25,386 nucleotides of DNA, from positions 1 to 25,386 of the forward strand of contig JAGZJD010000035.1 in assembly GCA_018365895.1 (NCBI GenBank), given 5' to 3'. The translations under genes and the position numbers were made by a program. This DNA comes from Lachnospiraceae bacterium. Its GTDB lineage: Bacteria; Bacillota_A; Clostridia; Lachnospirales; Lachnospiraceae. The notes under the pieces are model-generated. The model searched no databases. It was not told the DNA's origin and worked only from the letters and a program-made list of their open reading frames with translations. This document shows positions 16,474 through 24,587 of the stretch, one piece after another; the first letter of the stretch is position 1; the number at the start of each line of letters is the position of its first letter.

Positions 16474-17421
16474 CTACTGTCTAAGTTTCGGGTCCAATGC
16501 ATCTGAAAGTCCGTCACCGATCAAATGGAATGAAAGAATCGTCAGGACGATCAGCAAACACGGGAAAAATAACTGGTGCGGATAGAACATTAACTGCTGC
16601 TGTCCAGCACTTGCCAGAGCACCCCAGCTTGTTTCCGGCGGTCTGACTCCAAGCCCAATATAGCTTAAAAACGCCTCACTGAAAATAAATCCAGGTACAG
16701 ACATTGTAATGTCTACCATGATAATTCCAAGCGTATTTGGAAGCAAATGTTTGATAATGATTCTTTTCGTATCTGCTCCAAGTGCTTTTGCCGCCTGTAC
16801 ATAATCTTGTTCTTTAATCTGAAGAATTTGTCCTCGAACCATACGGGCTGTTCCAACCCACGCTGTCAGCGACATCGCAAAGACGAGAGAAAACAAGCTT
16901 CGTCCAAGTACGATTGAAAGAATAACAACAATAATCAGGTATGGAAGGTTTCCGACAAATTCACAGATTCTCATGATAATGTCATCTATCAGTCCGCCTT
17001 TCAGACCTGCAAGCGCTCCAACAAGTGCTCCAATTACAAACATTACTACTGTACAGCACAGGCCGATATAAATAGAAATACGTCCTCCAACACAGACACG
17101 GGTAAATAAATCACGTCCCATATCATCTGTACCAAACCAGTATTCAGAATTCGGAAGTAAATCCTTCTGCGACGGATCCATATACTGATAATCTTTTCCG
17201 GAAATAATCGGTCCAACAAACAGAAGCACAACAATTGTCACAAGCAGGATCATTCCAAAGAGTGCAAGTTTATTTTCACGGAATCTTCTCCATACATCCG
17301 CCCAGTATGTAAGAGCTTTTTTTCCAAGTTCCTCTCCAGACAATCCTTTCGTACCAACACGCTCGAATAAGTCATCTGTAAGAGACATATCTTCCATATT
17401 GTTTTTCGTATTCTCGCTCAT
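16474..17421 (-). CDS. oppC: Peptide ABC transporter permease (OppC/DppC type)
   Basis: An inner-membrane permease of 315 residues. A cytoplasmic N-terminal region precedes a first membrane span (LFGMILLVTIVVLLFVGPII), then the periplasm-type loop with YWFGTDDMGRDLFTRV typical of OppC/DppC. Several more hydrophobic spans follow. The EAA loop EQDYVQAAKALGADTKRIIIKH (cited core: AAKALGADTKRI) contacts the ATPases. It starts 13 bp after the other permease gene, with GTGAGGTG as ribosome site. Confidence 0.93.
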   Translation of the reverse strand: MSENTKNNMEDMSLTDDLFERVGTKGLSGEELGKKALTYWADVWRRFRENKLALFGMILLVTIVVLLFVGPIISGKDYQYMDPSQKDLLPNSEYWFGTDDMGRDLFTRVCVGGRISIYIGLCCTVVMFVIGALVGALAGLKGGLIDDIIMRICEFVGNLPYLIIVVILSIVLGRSLFSLVFAMSLTAWVGTARMVRGQILQIKEQDYVQAAKALGADTKRIIIKHLLPNTLGIIMVDITMSVPGFIFSEAFLSYIGLGVRPPETSWGALASAGQQQLMFYPHQLFFPCLLIVLTILSFHLIGDGLSDALDPKLRQ

Positions 17422-17434
17422 CTCTACACCTCAC

Positions 17435-18370
17435 TTACTTTTTGCCTTTTGCTACGCGGATTCTAGGATCAACAATACCATATAAAATATCTACAATAAT
17501 CAATGCAAATACATAGAGAATTGCAAAGAAGATTGTTAGGCCGATTACCATCGTATAATCATTATCCGATACTGCCTTTACATAATAAGAACCAAGTCCT
17601 GGAATTGCGAACATTTTCTCAATAATAAAGGAACCTGCGAAAATACCTGCAACTGCAGGGCCAATCATCGTAACGATCGGAATCATAGAGTTTCTTAAAA
17701 TGTGTTTGCGAACAACTCTATTTTTCGTACAGCCTTTTGCTTTTGCTGTCACAATATAATCTTCACTAATAACAGATAAAGTACTATTTCTCATATACTT
17801 GCAATAGGAAGCAATTCCTCCAATGGCATATGCCGCTACCGGAAGAATAAAATGTTTTAAGCCTCCCCATCCGAATACCGGAACAAGTTTCCACTTGAAT
17901 GCAAGGAAATACTGCAGAAGCGCCGCAAATACAAAGCTTGGAACACATATCGCAAGTACAACAAGTACCCTGATAATATGATCTACCGGCTTTCCTCGAT
18001 TCAGCGCTGCAATCAGTCCAAGCAGTACACCAATTGTTGCCTGAAGTGTTATAGCGATCAATCCTATCTTGGCGGAAATTAACGTATTATCACGGATAAT
18101 GTCATTGGCAGATTTCCCCGTGTAAATAATAGATTCTCCAAAATCGCCTGTTGTGATTAGATTCTTCATATACATGAAGTATCTTTCAACTACCGGACGG
18201 TCAAAACCATATTTTGCATTAATAATGGCTTGTGCCTGCTCCGGCATCTGACCTACTTTCGCTGCAATAGGATCTCCCGGAGCGCCGGCTACCAGGAAAA
18301 ATGTTGCCGTAGCAATCAAAAACAGCGTTAACACGGCAAAAGCAAGTCGTTTTCCAATAAATTTCAGCAT
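17435..18370 (-). CDS. oppB: Peptide ABC transporter permease (OppB/DppB type)
   Basis: An inner-membrane permease of about 311 residues. The N-terminal span is followed by APGDPIAAK and a loop containing RYFMYMKNLITTGDFGES, features of OppB/DppB. The EAA loop is near SEDYIVTAKAKGCTKNRVV. The open frame begins at an ATG at 18379, but the GGAGG site abuts that codon. The ATG at 18370, 9 bases from GGAGG, is the better start. It lies about 40 bp after the GntR gene in the same operon. Confidence 0.93.
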   Translation of the reverse strand: MLKFIGKRLAFAVLTLFLIATATFFLVAGAPGDPIAAKVGQMPEQAQAIINAKYGFDRPVVERYFMYMKNLITTGDFGESIIYTGKSANDIIRDNTLISAKIGLIAITLQATIGVLLGLIAALNRGKPVDHIIRVLVVLAICVPSFVFAALLQYFLAFKWKLVPVFGWGGLKHFILPVAAYAIGGIASYCKYMRNSTLSVISEDYIVTAKAKGCTKNRVVRKHILRNSMIPIVTMIGPAVAGIFAGSFIIEKMFAIPGLGSYYVKAVSDNDYTMVIGLTIFFAILYVFALIIVDILYGIVDPRIRVAKGKK

Positions 18371-18412
18371 CTTTTTCATCCTCCTTTGATTTCATTTATT
18401 GTTCTGCTAAAA

Positions 18413-19081
18413 TTATTTTTCTCCCAAACTATGTTTTTTCTCGTATAATGTCTGCGGAACAACCATATAATGTTCTCTGATTTTTCTTTGCGTTTCGCTG
18501 ACATCATGAGACTGCAGTGCTTCTAAAATCCACCGATGATTTCTCGCAATAACTGCAAACGGCATCAATACTTCATTACTCATTGTAAGATACGTTGCCG
18601 CGTTATCTCCTTCTAGCATTTTCCACATTTTTAAAAGCTTACTGCATCCGGATGCTTCCACGATGCAACAATGAAACCGCTCATCTAACTCAACAATACT
18701 ATAAACATCTTTGAGATTTGATGCACCTTCCATCTCTTTTATAATTTCTTCTATCTCATCTTCGTATTCCTTTGGCAAGTTCGCCTCATAAATCTCAACA
18801 GCCAGCATTTCCAACGCTGAGCGAATTAGATAGGATTCCTGCATATCTTCATATGTAAGTTCCCTCACAATACAGCCTTTATGCGACAAATAAGTGATGA
18901 GTCCTTCCTCTTCAATCTGACGAAGAGCCTCCCTTACAGGACCTCTGCTGACTTGATACTCTTCCGAAATTTCTGCCTCAATCAGTCTCTCACCAGGTTT
19001 AATTTCTCCTGATAAAATTTTCTTTCTCAGTATTTCAGCAATTTGCTCTCGCAGCGTTTTTTTCATTACATTCTCTCTCAT
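18413..19081 (-). CDS. GntR-family transcriptional regulator (FCD/FadR type)
   Basis: A 222-residue regulator at the head of the transporter-amidohydrolase operon. The N-terminal winged helix contains LREQIAEILRKKILSGEIKPG, cited here for its ILSGEIKPGERL part, then SEEYQVSRGPVREALRQIEEEGL. The C-terminal all-helical FCD domain (about residues 80-215) includes the acidic and histidine positions D-ERFH and H-R-ILEAL that can bind a metal or carboxylate ligand. It is likely autoregulatory and specific for the transported compound. An alternative start at 19066 also has an acceptable ribosome site. Confidence 0.92.
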   Translation of the reverse strand: MRENVMKKTLREQIAEILRKKILSGEIKPGERLIEAEISEEYQVSRGPVREALRQIEEEGLITYLSHKGCIVRELTYEDMQESYLIRSALEMLAVEIYEANLPKEYEDEIEEIIKEMEGASNLKDVYSIVELDERFHCCIVEASGCSKLLKMWKMLEGDNAATYLTMSNEVLMPFAVIARNHRWILEALQSHDVSETQRKIREHYMVVPQTLYEKKHSLGEK

Positions 19082-19158
19082 AAATCATTCTCTTTCTAAA
19101 ATGAATTGTTGTTATTTTTTAAACAATATATAAAATAATCCATTAATTAATTTTCTCT

Positions 19159-19198
19159 ATTATACCAATACATTAGCCAGATGTCAATTGTTAACAAT
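19159..19198 (-). promoter_or_regulatory. Consensus promoter with palindromic operator for the GntR-transporter operon
   Basis: Minus-strand -35 TTGACA (19182-19187) and -10 TATAAT (19159-19164), spacer 17: a perfect consensus. A perfect 12-bp palindrome ATTGTTAACAAT (19187-19198) touches the -35. Its TTGT/ACAA core resembles GntR/FCD-type operators. Because the promoter is fully consensus, control by repression at this site is the simplest reading. Confidence 0.75.
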
Positions 19199-19451
19199 CT
19201 TCAAATATGTATTTTCACCACTTTGAATCAATTTTACATTTATTTTTTGTTTAATTTTCACGTTTTTCTTCTTGTTGTTTTTTTAACAATTTCTTTTTTC
19301 ACATTAATGCAGTATTATTTTATTCTATTTTCAAAATATTCATGTGAAAATATTTTTATCACGGAAAATTATTAAGAATTTATAGATATTAAATAACTGG
19401 AATTTTAATATAGATATTTTATAGATCATACTTCTGGTATACTCATACACT
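19199..19451. other. AT-rich intergenic stretch, no gene
   Basis: No supportable gene on either strand. Three copies of TATAGAT occur at 19381, 19409 and 19420; the first two extend to TATAGATATT. Another ATTGTT/AACAA-like pair lies around 19270-19290. The only open frame is a hydrophobic, AT-driven 64-codon one that I do not accept. Confidence 0.5.
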
Positions 19452-19515
19452 AATTCCCGTACATAGTAAAAGGACCTCCGAGGCAAGCGTCCTCGAAGGT
19501 CCTTTGAAGGGAATT
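19452..19515 (-). terminator. Nested inverted repeat, possible terminator of the gal operon
   Basis: The inner hairpin pairs AAAGGACCT with AGGTCCTTT (19469-19505) and continues with CGAGG/CCTCG around a 6-base loop. An outer pair AATTCCC/GGGAATT (19452-19458 with 19509-19515) encloses it. On the minus strand the stem is followed only by TTTTACT, so the T-tract is weak. It lies about 80 bp past galM and before the GntR promoter, the expected place for a gal terminator. Confidence 0.55.
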
Positions 19516-19594
19516 GGCAATTTCTTTTGTTGAGATTAATATACTATACTTTCCCTAAAAACACAAATTGTTTGATTTGATATATTCCAACAAC

Positions 19595-20629
19595 TTATAG
19601 ATAAAATCTATATGCCGTTTTTGTTTGATACGTTTCTCCGGCCTTTGTTATCGGCTGCTGAAAATGTGGTTTATGAATTGCATCCGGGTAATACTGCGTC
19701 TCAAAACAGGCTCCGCTTCTTACATGGTAGATTGTTCCGCCTTTTCCAAATACATTGTTCACAAAATTCCCTGTATAAAACTGGATTCCTGGAAGATCCG
19801 TGTATACATCCATTCCAATCCCCGTTCCTTCTGCGTACATCGCAGCGGCTTTTTTGAATGTTCCATCATACTTTAGACACCAGTTATGATCATATCCATG
19901 ACCAAGCTGTACAGCCTCATAATCTGAATCGATTCCTGCACCGATCAATGTCGGATTGCGAAAATCCATTGGTGTTCCTTCAACCGGAACTACTTCTCCC
20001 GTTGGAACAGATGTTGCATCCGCTCTTGTGAAAGCCTCTGCATCAATCTGTACATGTTGACGCAGCACATTTCCAGAATCATGTCCCTCCAAATTGAAAT
20101 AACTGTGATTGGTCATATTTAGAATGGTGTCAGCATCCGGAGTCGCTTCATAGGAAATTTCTACTGCATCTTCTTCTGTTAACTTATATGTAACATAAAG
20201 CGTTACATTTCCCGGAAATCCCTGATCCATATGAGGACTTTCCAAAGCCAAACGTATACTATTCTCCATTGTCTCTTCTACTGTCCATATTCTCTGATTT
20301 GAAAAATTCAAACCGCTATGAAGATTATTCTCTCCATCGTTTTTTTCGAGGAGATAAGTCGTTCCATTTAGTTCAAAAGAAGCTCCGCCAATCCTGTTAG
20401 CATTTCGTCCCACAGTCGCTCCAAAAAATTTATCACTTGCTTCATAACCGCTAACGTCATCAAATCCAAGCACGACATCTGTAAGCCGCCCATTTTTATC
20501 CGGAACTACTACATTTACAAGCGTTGCCCCAAAATCCGTAACACTCATGATCATCCCATTCCGATTTTCAAATATATACAGACTTGCCTGCTTACCTGTT
20601 TTTGTTTGTCCAAAAGATTTTTTTAACAT
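19595..20629 (-). CDS. galM: Aldose 1-epimerase (galactose mutarotase)
   Basis: Interconverts beta- and alpha-D-galactose before phosphorylation. The 344-residue beta-sandwich protein has VGRNANRIGGASF and NNLHSG (H104), the catalytic histidine in MTNHSYFNL (H175), and the catalytic glutamate in the region ACFETQYYPD (E310). It has no signal peptide, so it is cytoplasmic. It is the last gene of galK-galT-galM, 18 bp after galT. Confidence 0.96.
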   Translation of the reverse strand: MLKKSFGQTKTGKQASLYIFENRNGMIMSVTDFGATLVNVVVPDKNGRLTDVVLGFDDVSGYEASDKFFGATVGRNANRIGGASFELNGTTYLLEKNDGENNLHSGLNFSNQRIWTVEETMENSIRLALESPHMDQGFPGNVTLYVTYKLTEEDAVEISYEATPDADTILNMTNHSYFNLEGHDSGNVLRQHVQIDAEAFTRADATSVPTGEVVPVEGTPMDFRNPTLIGAGIDSDYEAVQLGHGYDHNWCLKYDGTFKKAAAMYAEGTGIGMDVYTDLPGIQFYTGNFVNNVFGKGGTIYHVRSGACFETQYYPDAIHKPHFQQPITKAGETYQTKTAYRFYL

Positions 20630-20647
20630 ATTTTTTCCTCTCTTAGT

Positions 20648-22141
20648 TTACAGTGCATGCACAAATCTCAGGAAAGCTTCTCTTCCTTCTTCCGTACACT
20701 TATAAACACCGGCATCTTCAAGTACATGAACAAATACCTTCCCAATCTCTTCTTTCAAAATCTCCATCACGTTTTCGCTATTCAGTTCACTGTGTGCGGT
20801 CTGAATTTCTTCTGCCCACTCAGCGTGTTTAGCCAGTATTTCATTTTCACGGATTGATTTTCCGTTGACCATGGCATCTGCCAGAAGTTCCATCTCTGTT
20901 TTTAGTCTTGCCGGGAGAACTGCAAGTCCCATTACCTCAATCAAACCAATATTCTCTTTCTTAATATGGTGGTATGCATCTCTTGGATGATACAGTCCCA
21001 TTGGACGTTCTTCTGTTGTCAGATTGTTCCGAAGTACAAGATCAAGTTCGAACACATTTCCACATTTACGGGCAATCGGTGTAATCGTATTATGCGGTTC
21101 TCCGTCTGTTTCAGCCAATATCATTGCAGCCTCATCTGTATAGCTTCTCCATACATGAAGCACATGATCTGCAAGATCAATCAGCCGTTTCTCATCTTCA
21201 TGCCGTATTCTGAGTACAGAAAGAGGCCATTTCACAATTCCCGCTTCCACATCTTCGTAACCCGGAACAGTTACCGGTTTCTCTATTTCTGCCCTTGCCA
21301 TAGCAAATGTATAGTGACCTCCCTGAAAATGGTCATGACTTAAAATAGATCCCCCTACAATCGGCAGGTCTGCATTTGATCCGAGGAAATAATGCGGAAA
21401 CAATTTTACAAAATCAAATAATTTCACAAAAGTATTCCGCTCAATCTTCATTGGCGTATGCTCTCCATTAAACACAATACAATGTTCATTATAGTATACA
21501 TACGGAGAATACTGGAATCCCCAGCGGCTCTCATTAATCGTAATCGGAAGGATACGGTGGTTCTCTCTGGCAGGATGGTTTAGTCTTCCTGCATATCCTT
21601 CATTTTCCACGCAGAGAAGACACTTTGGATAGCTGGAAGCTTTAGCATTTTTCGCTGCTGCAATTGCTTTCGGATCTTTCTCCGGTTTAGACAGATTAAT
21701 TGTAATATCAATCTCCCCATAATCACTGTCTACTTTCCATTTCATATCTTTTTTTACACGATAACGGCGGATATAATCTGTGTTCTGACTCAGTTCATAA
21801 TAGTAAGATGTTGCTGCTTCCGGCGATTCTTCATAAAGTTCCCAAAATTTTTTCTGTACCTGCGACGGACGCGGTACGAGACAATTCATTAACTTTGTAT
21901 CAAATAAATCCCGTTCTGTAATACTGTCTTCAATAATCCCACGTTTCACTGCTTCATTTAACAGCCCCGAAAGAATCTCCTCCAATTCCGGATCTTTGCC
22001 CTTTTCTTCTGAAATTTCTTCATAACTGTCTTCCTTCATTAAATCAAGCAAAAGATTTGTTGTATAGATTCTCTCACACTCCGGTGTAAGCCCTGTTCTA
22101 ATTCCATAATTCACTAAATCTCTAATCTGTTCTGATAACAT
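20648..22141 (-). CDS. galT: UDP-glucose--hexose-1-phosphate uridylyltransferase, class II
   Basis: Swaps UMP between UDP-glucose and galactose-1-phosphate in the Leloir pathway. At 497 residues it is the Firmicute-type class II enzyme, not the ~350-residue E. coli type. The class II signature DLPIVGGSILSHDHFQGG is at about residues 258-275, with the H-D-H catalytic group at 269-271. It starts 29 bp after galK and precedes galM. No galE (UDP-galactose 4-epimerase) is in the window. Confidence 0.97.
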   Translation of the reverse strand: MLSEQIRDLVNYGIRTGLTPECERIYTTNLLLDLMKEDSYEEISEEKGKDPELEEILSGLLNEAVKRGIIEDSITERDLFDTKLMNCLVPRPSQVQKKFWELYEESPEAATSYYYELSQNTDYIRRYRVKKDMKWKVDSDYGEIDITINLSKPEKDPKAIAAAKNAKASSYPKCLLCVENEGYAGRLNHPARENHRILPITINESRWGFQYSPYVYYNEHCIVFNGEHTPMKIERNTFVKLFDFVKLFPHYFLGSNADLPIVGGSILSHDHFQGGHYTFAMARAEIEKPVTVPGYEDVEAGIVKWPLSVLRIRHEDEKRLIDLADHVLHVWRSYTDEAAMILAETDGEPHNTITPIARKCGNVFELDLVLRNNLTTEERPMGLYHPRDAYHHIKKENIGLIEVMGLAVLPARLKTEMELLADAMVNGKSIRENEILAKHAEWAEEIQTAHSELNSENVMEILKEEIGKVFVHVLEDAGVYKCTEEGREAFLRFVHAL

Positions 22142-22170
22142 GTCTCGTCTCCCTTATTCTTTTGTCGGTT

Positions 22171-23340
22171 TTAGGAAAGCACACGGGCTCCGTCACCGAT
22201 CTCCACCACATAGAATTCTGCTTCATGTCCAGTCTTCTCACGATAACCATTTCCCACCTGTTCTATAAATGTATCGACTGCATCATTTTTCACAATACTA
22301 ACCGTACAGCCTCCAAATCCGCCTCCGGTAATTCTTGAACCGACAACTCCCTCAATCTTCCATGCCAGTTCGACAAGCACATCAATTTCTTCACAGGATA
22401 CTTCATAATCATCTCTCAAAGATACATGTGATGCATTCATTAGCGCTCCAAACCGCTCAATATCATTGTTCTTCAAAGCTTCTACCGCTTTGATTGTTCT
22501 CTGATTTTCATATACCGCATGTTTTGCCCGTCTTTGCCTTACCTCAGACTGAATAGCATCTTTCTTCGCTTCAAATTCATCTTCTGTAAGTGCTCCAAGA
22601 GATGGAACATCCATTACTTTCTGAAGTTCTTTTAACGCAGTCTCACACTCCTTTCTCCTGTCATTGTACGCAGAACTTACAAGACTATGTTTCACTTTAC
22701 TATTTGTGATCACAATCTTGGCATCTTCCAATTTGACACTTGCATATTCATAACTCAGATCGCTTGTATCAAGGAAGATCGCATGATCTTTTTTGCCCAT
22801 TGCACTGGCAAACTGATCCATGATACCACAGTTCATCCCATTATAATTATTTTCTGAATACTGTCCGATAAGGGCAAGATCAGTCATGCTTAAATCATCA
22901 AATCCAAACAAATCTCGCAGAACTGTTCCTGTCAAAACTTCAAGAGAAGCAGAAGAAGACAGCCCGGAACCATTTGGAATATTTCCATAGATCAACATAT
23001 CAATCCCTGACGGCAGCTTATATCCGCGACCCTCAAAAGCCCACATCACTCCCTTTGGATAATTTGTCCATCCGGCTGCTTCATATGGAGTCAGATCATC
23101 AAGACTTGTCTCCACAACACCGCTTTTGGGAAAATTCTGAGAATAAAAACGAATCTTTCTGTCCTCACGCCTTCTTGCCACTGCATAAGTTCCAATCGTC
23201 AACGCACACGGAAATACATGTCCTCCATTATAATCTGTGTGCTCTCCGATCAGATTCACACGTCCCGGTGCAAAGTAAACGTGAAGTTCTCCTTCCTCTC
23301 CGAACAACTCCCGAAATGCTTTGATCAACTGTTCTTTCAT
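22171..23340 (-). CDS. galK: Galactokinase
   Basis: A GHMP kinase that phosphorylates alpha-D-galactose at C1. It has 389 residues, the normal size. The galactokinase signature GRVNLIGEHTDYNGG is at residues 26-40, the ATP-binding loop is PNGSGLSSSASLEVLTG, and the C-terminal GHMP motif is SRITGGGFGGCTVS. It is first in the gal operon, with AAAGGAG 8 bases before the ATG and a consensus promoter upstream. Confidence 0.97.
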   Translation of the reverse strand: MKEQLIKAFRELFGEEGELHVYFAPGRVNLIGEHTDYNGGHVFPCALTIGTYAVARRREDRKIRFYSQNFPKSGVVETSLDDLTPYEAAGWTNYPKGVMWAFEGRGYKLPSGIDMLIYGNIPNGSGLSSSASLEVLTGTVLRDLFGFDDLSMTDLALIGQYSENNYNGMNCGIMDQFASAMGKKDHAIFLDTSDLSYEYASVKLEDAKIVITNSKVKHSLVSSAYNDRRKECETALKELQKVMDVPSLGALTEDEFEAKKDAIQSEVRQRRAKHAVYENQRTIKAVEALKNNDIERFGALMNASHVSLRDDYEVSCEEIDVLVELAWKIEGVVGSRITGGGFGGCTVSIVKNDAVDTFIEQVGNGYREKTGHEAEFYVVEIGDGARVLS

Positions 23341-23365
23341 ATCATATCTCCTTTCATTTATAACA

Positions 23366-23427
23366 ATATTTTTGTTTTAAAACATTTATCTTGGTTTAAT
23401 GATATCATCCGCTCTTCTTCCTGTCAA
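23366..23427 (-). promoter_or_regulatory. gal operon promoter with candidate operators in the leader
   Basis: Minus-strand -35 TTGACA (23422-23427) and -10 TATCAT (23399-23404), spacer 17. Just downstream, in the 5' untranslated leader, lie a perfect palindrome TGTTTTAAAACA (23373-23384) and the overlapping sequence ATATTTTTG (23366-23374, plus-strand reading). The latter is identical to one arm of the palindrome at 24459-24480. This position suits a roadblock repressor. Confidence 0.7.
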
Positions 23428-23447
23428 TGAGGAGCAGCATCTCTTTC

Positions 23448-24365
23448 TTATTCATAGATAAGCCGCATAACTATATCCTGTGGATAATCTCCAAACTCAT
23501 CTCCAAAAAGGTTCATTCCGCCCTTTTTTGCTGCATCCGGACTGATGCCGATCTTTACAGAAATATATTCACTTTCTTCTAATTTAAATGCTGAAAGCGA
23601 TGTATTCGATGTCAGCGCTCCATCCAGATAGCTCCCCTGTGAATCAATCTTCCACACTTTCATCATTCCATACTGACTGTTCTGAGAAGGCCACCATGCC
23701 GGTGTGAGCCTTCCTCTTCGGTCTCCGAAATCAGCCGAGCTTCTCCATGTCCCAACCTCAATCTCATTAATCCAAAGTGTAATGTCTGACTCCCAGTTCA
23801 TATTATATTCATGATCTTCCGAACAGACTTCTGCTGACACTTCGATACTCTTTAATACATTTTTCTTCAGGGATGCATTAGGAAAACGATATTCCAGATA
23901 TCCATTTCCAAGCCAGATCAATTTTGCCTCTGTCCTTCTCGGATTGTAAAAAACTGCCGGTTCATCTTCAACATCAATGTGTCCGGTCCCTGATACAATA
24001 CCGCATGTCGGTTCCACATGGTAATCGACAAAATTGCCAATAGGCATTGGGATTGTTTCCGCTTTCTCATTGTTCTTCTCATCCAGACGGATCGCAATAC
24101 TTCCTACACTCCTGCGGCAGATTTTCATGGAACCGCGCACTGCTGCCTTAAACTCTGTCTCAATCAGTCCAGCTTCTTCCAATACTTTAATATGCATTGC
24201 CGCAGAAGAGGAAGGTATTTGAAGCAGCTCTGCAATCTCATTGATATTATAATAACGATTTTCTAGAAGTCCCAAAATTCGAATTCTTATCTCTGAAGAA
24301 AGTGCTTTTCCGACAATTGCAAGTTTTTCAGGCTCATTTATATTTAATTTTATATTTTTTTCCAC
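23448..24365 (-). CDS. ArsR-type winged-helix regulator with large unidentified C-terminal domain
   Basis: About 305 residues. The N-terminal winged helix (about residues 10-80) has KALSSEIRIRILGLLENRYYN, cited here for SSEIRIRILGLL, then EIAELLQIPSSSAAMHIKVL. ArsR proteins are usually ~100 residues. Here about 200 more residues are rich in aromatic and beta-type segments (WLGNGYLEYRFP, DITLWINEIEVGTW, LTPAWWPSQNSQYG). They resemble a ligand-binding sandwich; I do not recognise a named family. The frame opens at 24461, but the GTG at 24365 has GAGGAG 6 bases upstream and the promoter lies within the longer reading, so 24365 is the start. It sits upstream of galK on the same strand and is a candidate sugar-responsive regulator. 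Confidence 0.85.
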   Translation of the reverse strand: MEKNIKLNINEPEKLAIVGKALSSEIRIRILGLLENRYYNINEIAELLQIPSSSAAMHIKVLEEAGLIETEFKAAVRGSMKICRRSVGSIAIRLDEKNNEKAETIPMPIGNFVDYHVEPTCGIVSGTGHIDVEDEPAVFYNPRRTEAKLIWLGNGYLEYRFPNASLKKNVLKSIEVSAEVCSEDHEYNMNWESDITLWINEIEVGTWRSSADFGDRRGRLTPAWWPSQNSQYGMMKVWKIDSQGSYLDGALTSNTSLSAFKLEESEYISVKIGISPDAAKKGGMNLFGDEFGDYPQDIVMRLIYE

Positions 24366-24421
24366 AACTGTCTCCTCGTTTTCTTTTCCTTTTGTTCTGT
24401 CATATTTTTTCGATACTTTCA

Positions 24422-24449
24422 TTATTATAAGAATTCTCCATTTCGTCAA
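24422..24449 (-). promoter_or_regulatory. Promoter of the ArsR-type regulator
   Basis: Minus-strand -35 TTGACG (24444-24449) with -10 TAATAA (24422-24427), spacer 16; an overlapping TATAAT would give a spacer of only 14. Transcription would start near 24415, inside the long reading frame, which supports the GTG start at 24365. Confidence 0.6.
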
Positions 24450-24458
24450 TGATTTTCT

Positions 24459-24480
24459 CAAAAATATTGTGATATTTTTG
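24459..24480. promoter_or_regulatory. Palindromic operator candidate in the divergent region
   Basis: A perfect inverted repeat, CAAAAATAT-TGTG-ATATTTTTG, with 9-bp arms. It lies 9 bp upstream of the regulator -35 and 28 bp upstream of the divergent gene's -35. One arm recurs in the gal leader at 23366-23374. Confidence 0.6.
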
Positions 24481-24508
24481 TTAACCTTTGACTAAAAAAA
24501 AACTTTTC

Positions 24509-24537
24509 TTGTTTCTTAGTTTGTTATATATTACAAT
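24509..24537 (+). promoter_or_regulatory. Promoter of the divergent oxidoreductase gene
   Basis: Plus-strand -35 TTGTTT (24509-24514) and -10 TACAAT (24532-24537), spacer 17, about 50 bp before the start codon. Confidence 0.55.
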
Positions 24538-24587
24538 ATTTACAAATGATCATCAAACAGATCTTTTACGAAAAGGAGAGTGATAGT

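Noticed and set aside
19181..19375. 64-codon hydrophobic plus-strand frame in the AT-rich gap
   Set aside because: No ribosome site, begins inside the GntR-operon promoter, and the F/I/L-rich content is explained by T-rich DNA.
19593..19614. TATAGAT/ATCTATA inverted repeat at the galM stop codon
   Set aside because: It is mostly the coding sequence for the last residues of GalM; it has no T-run and too little GC to be a terminator.
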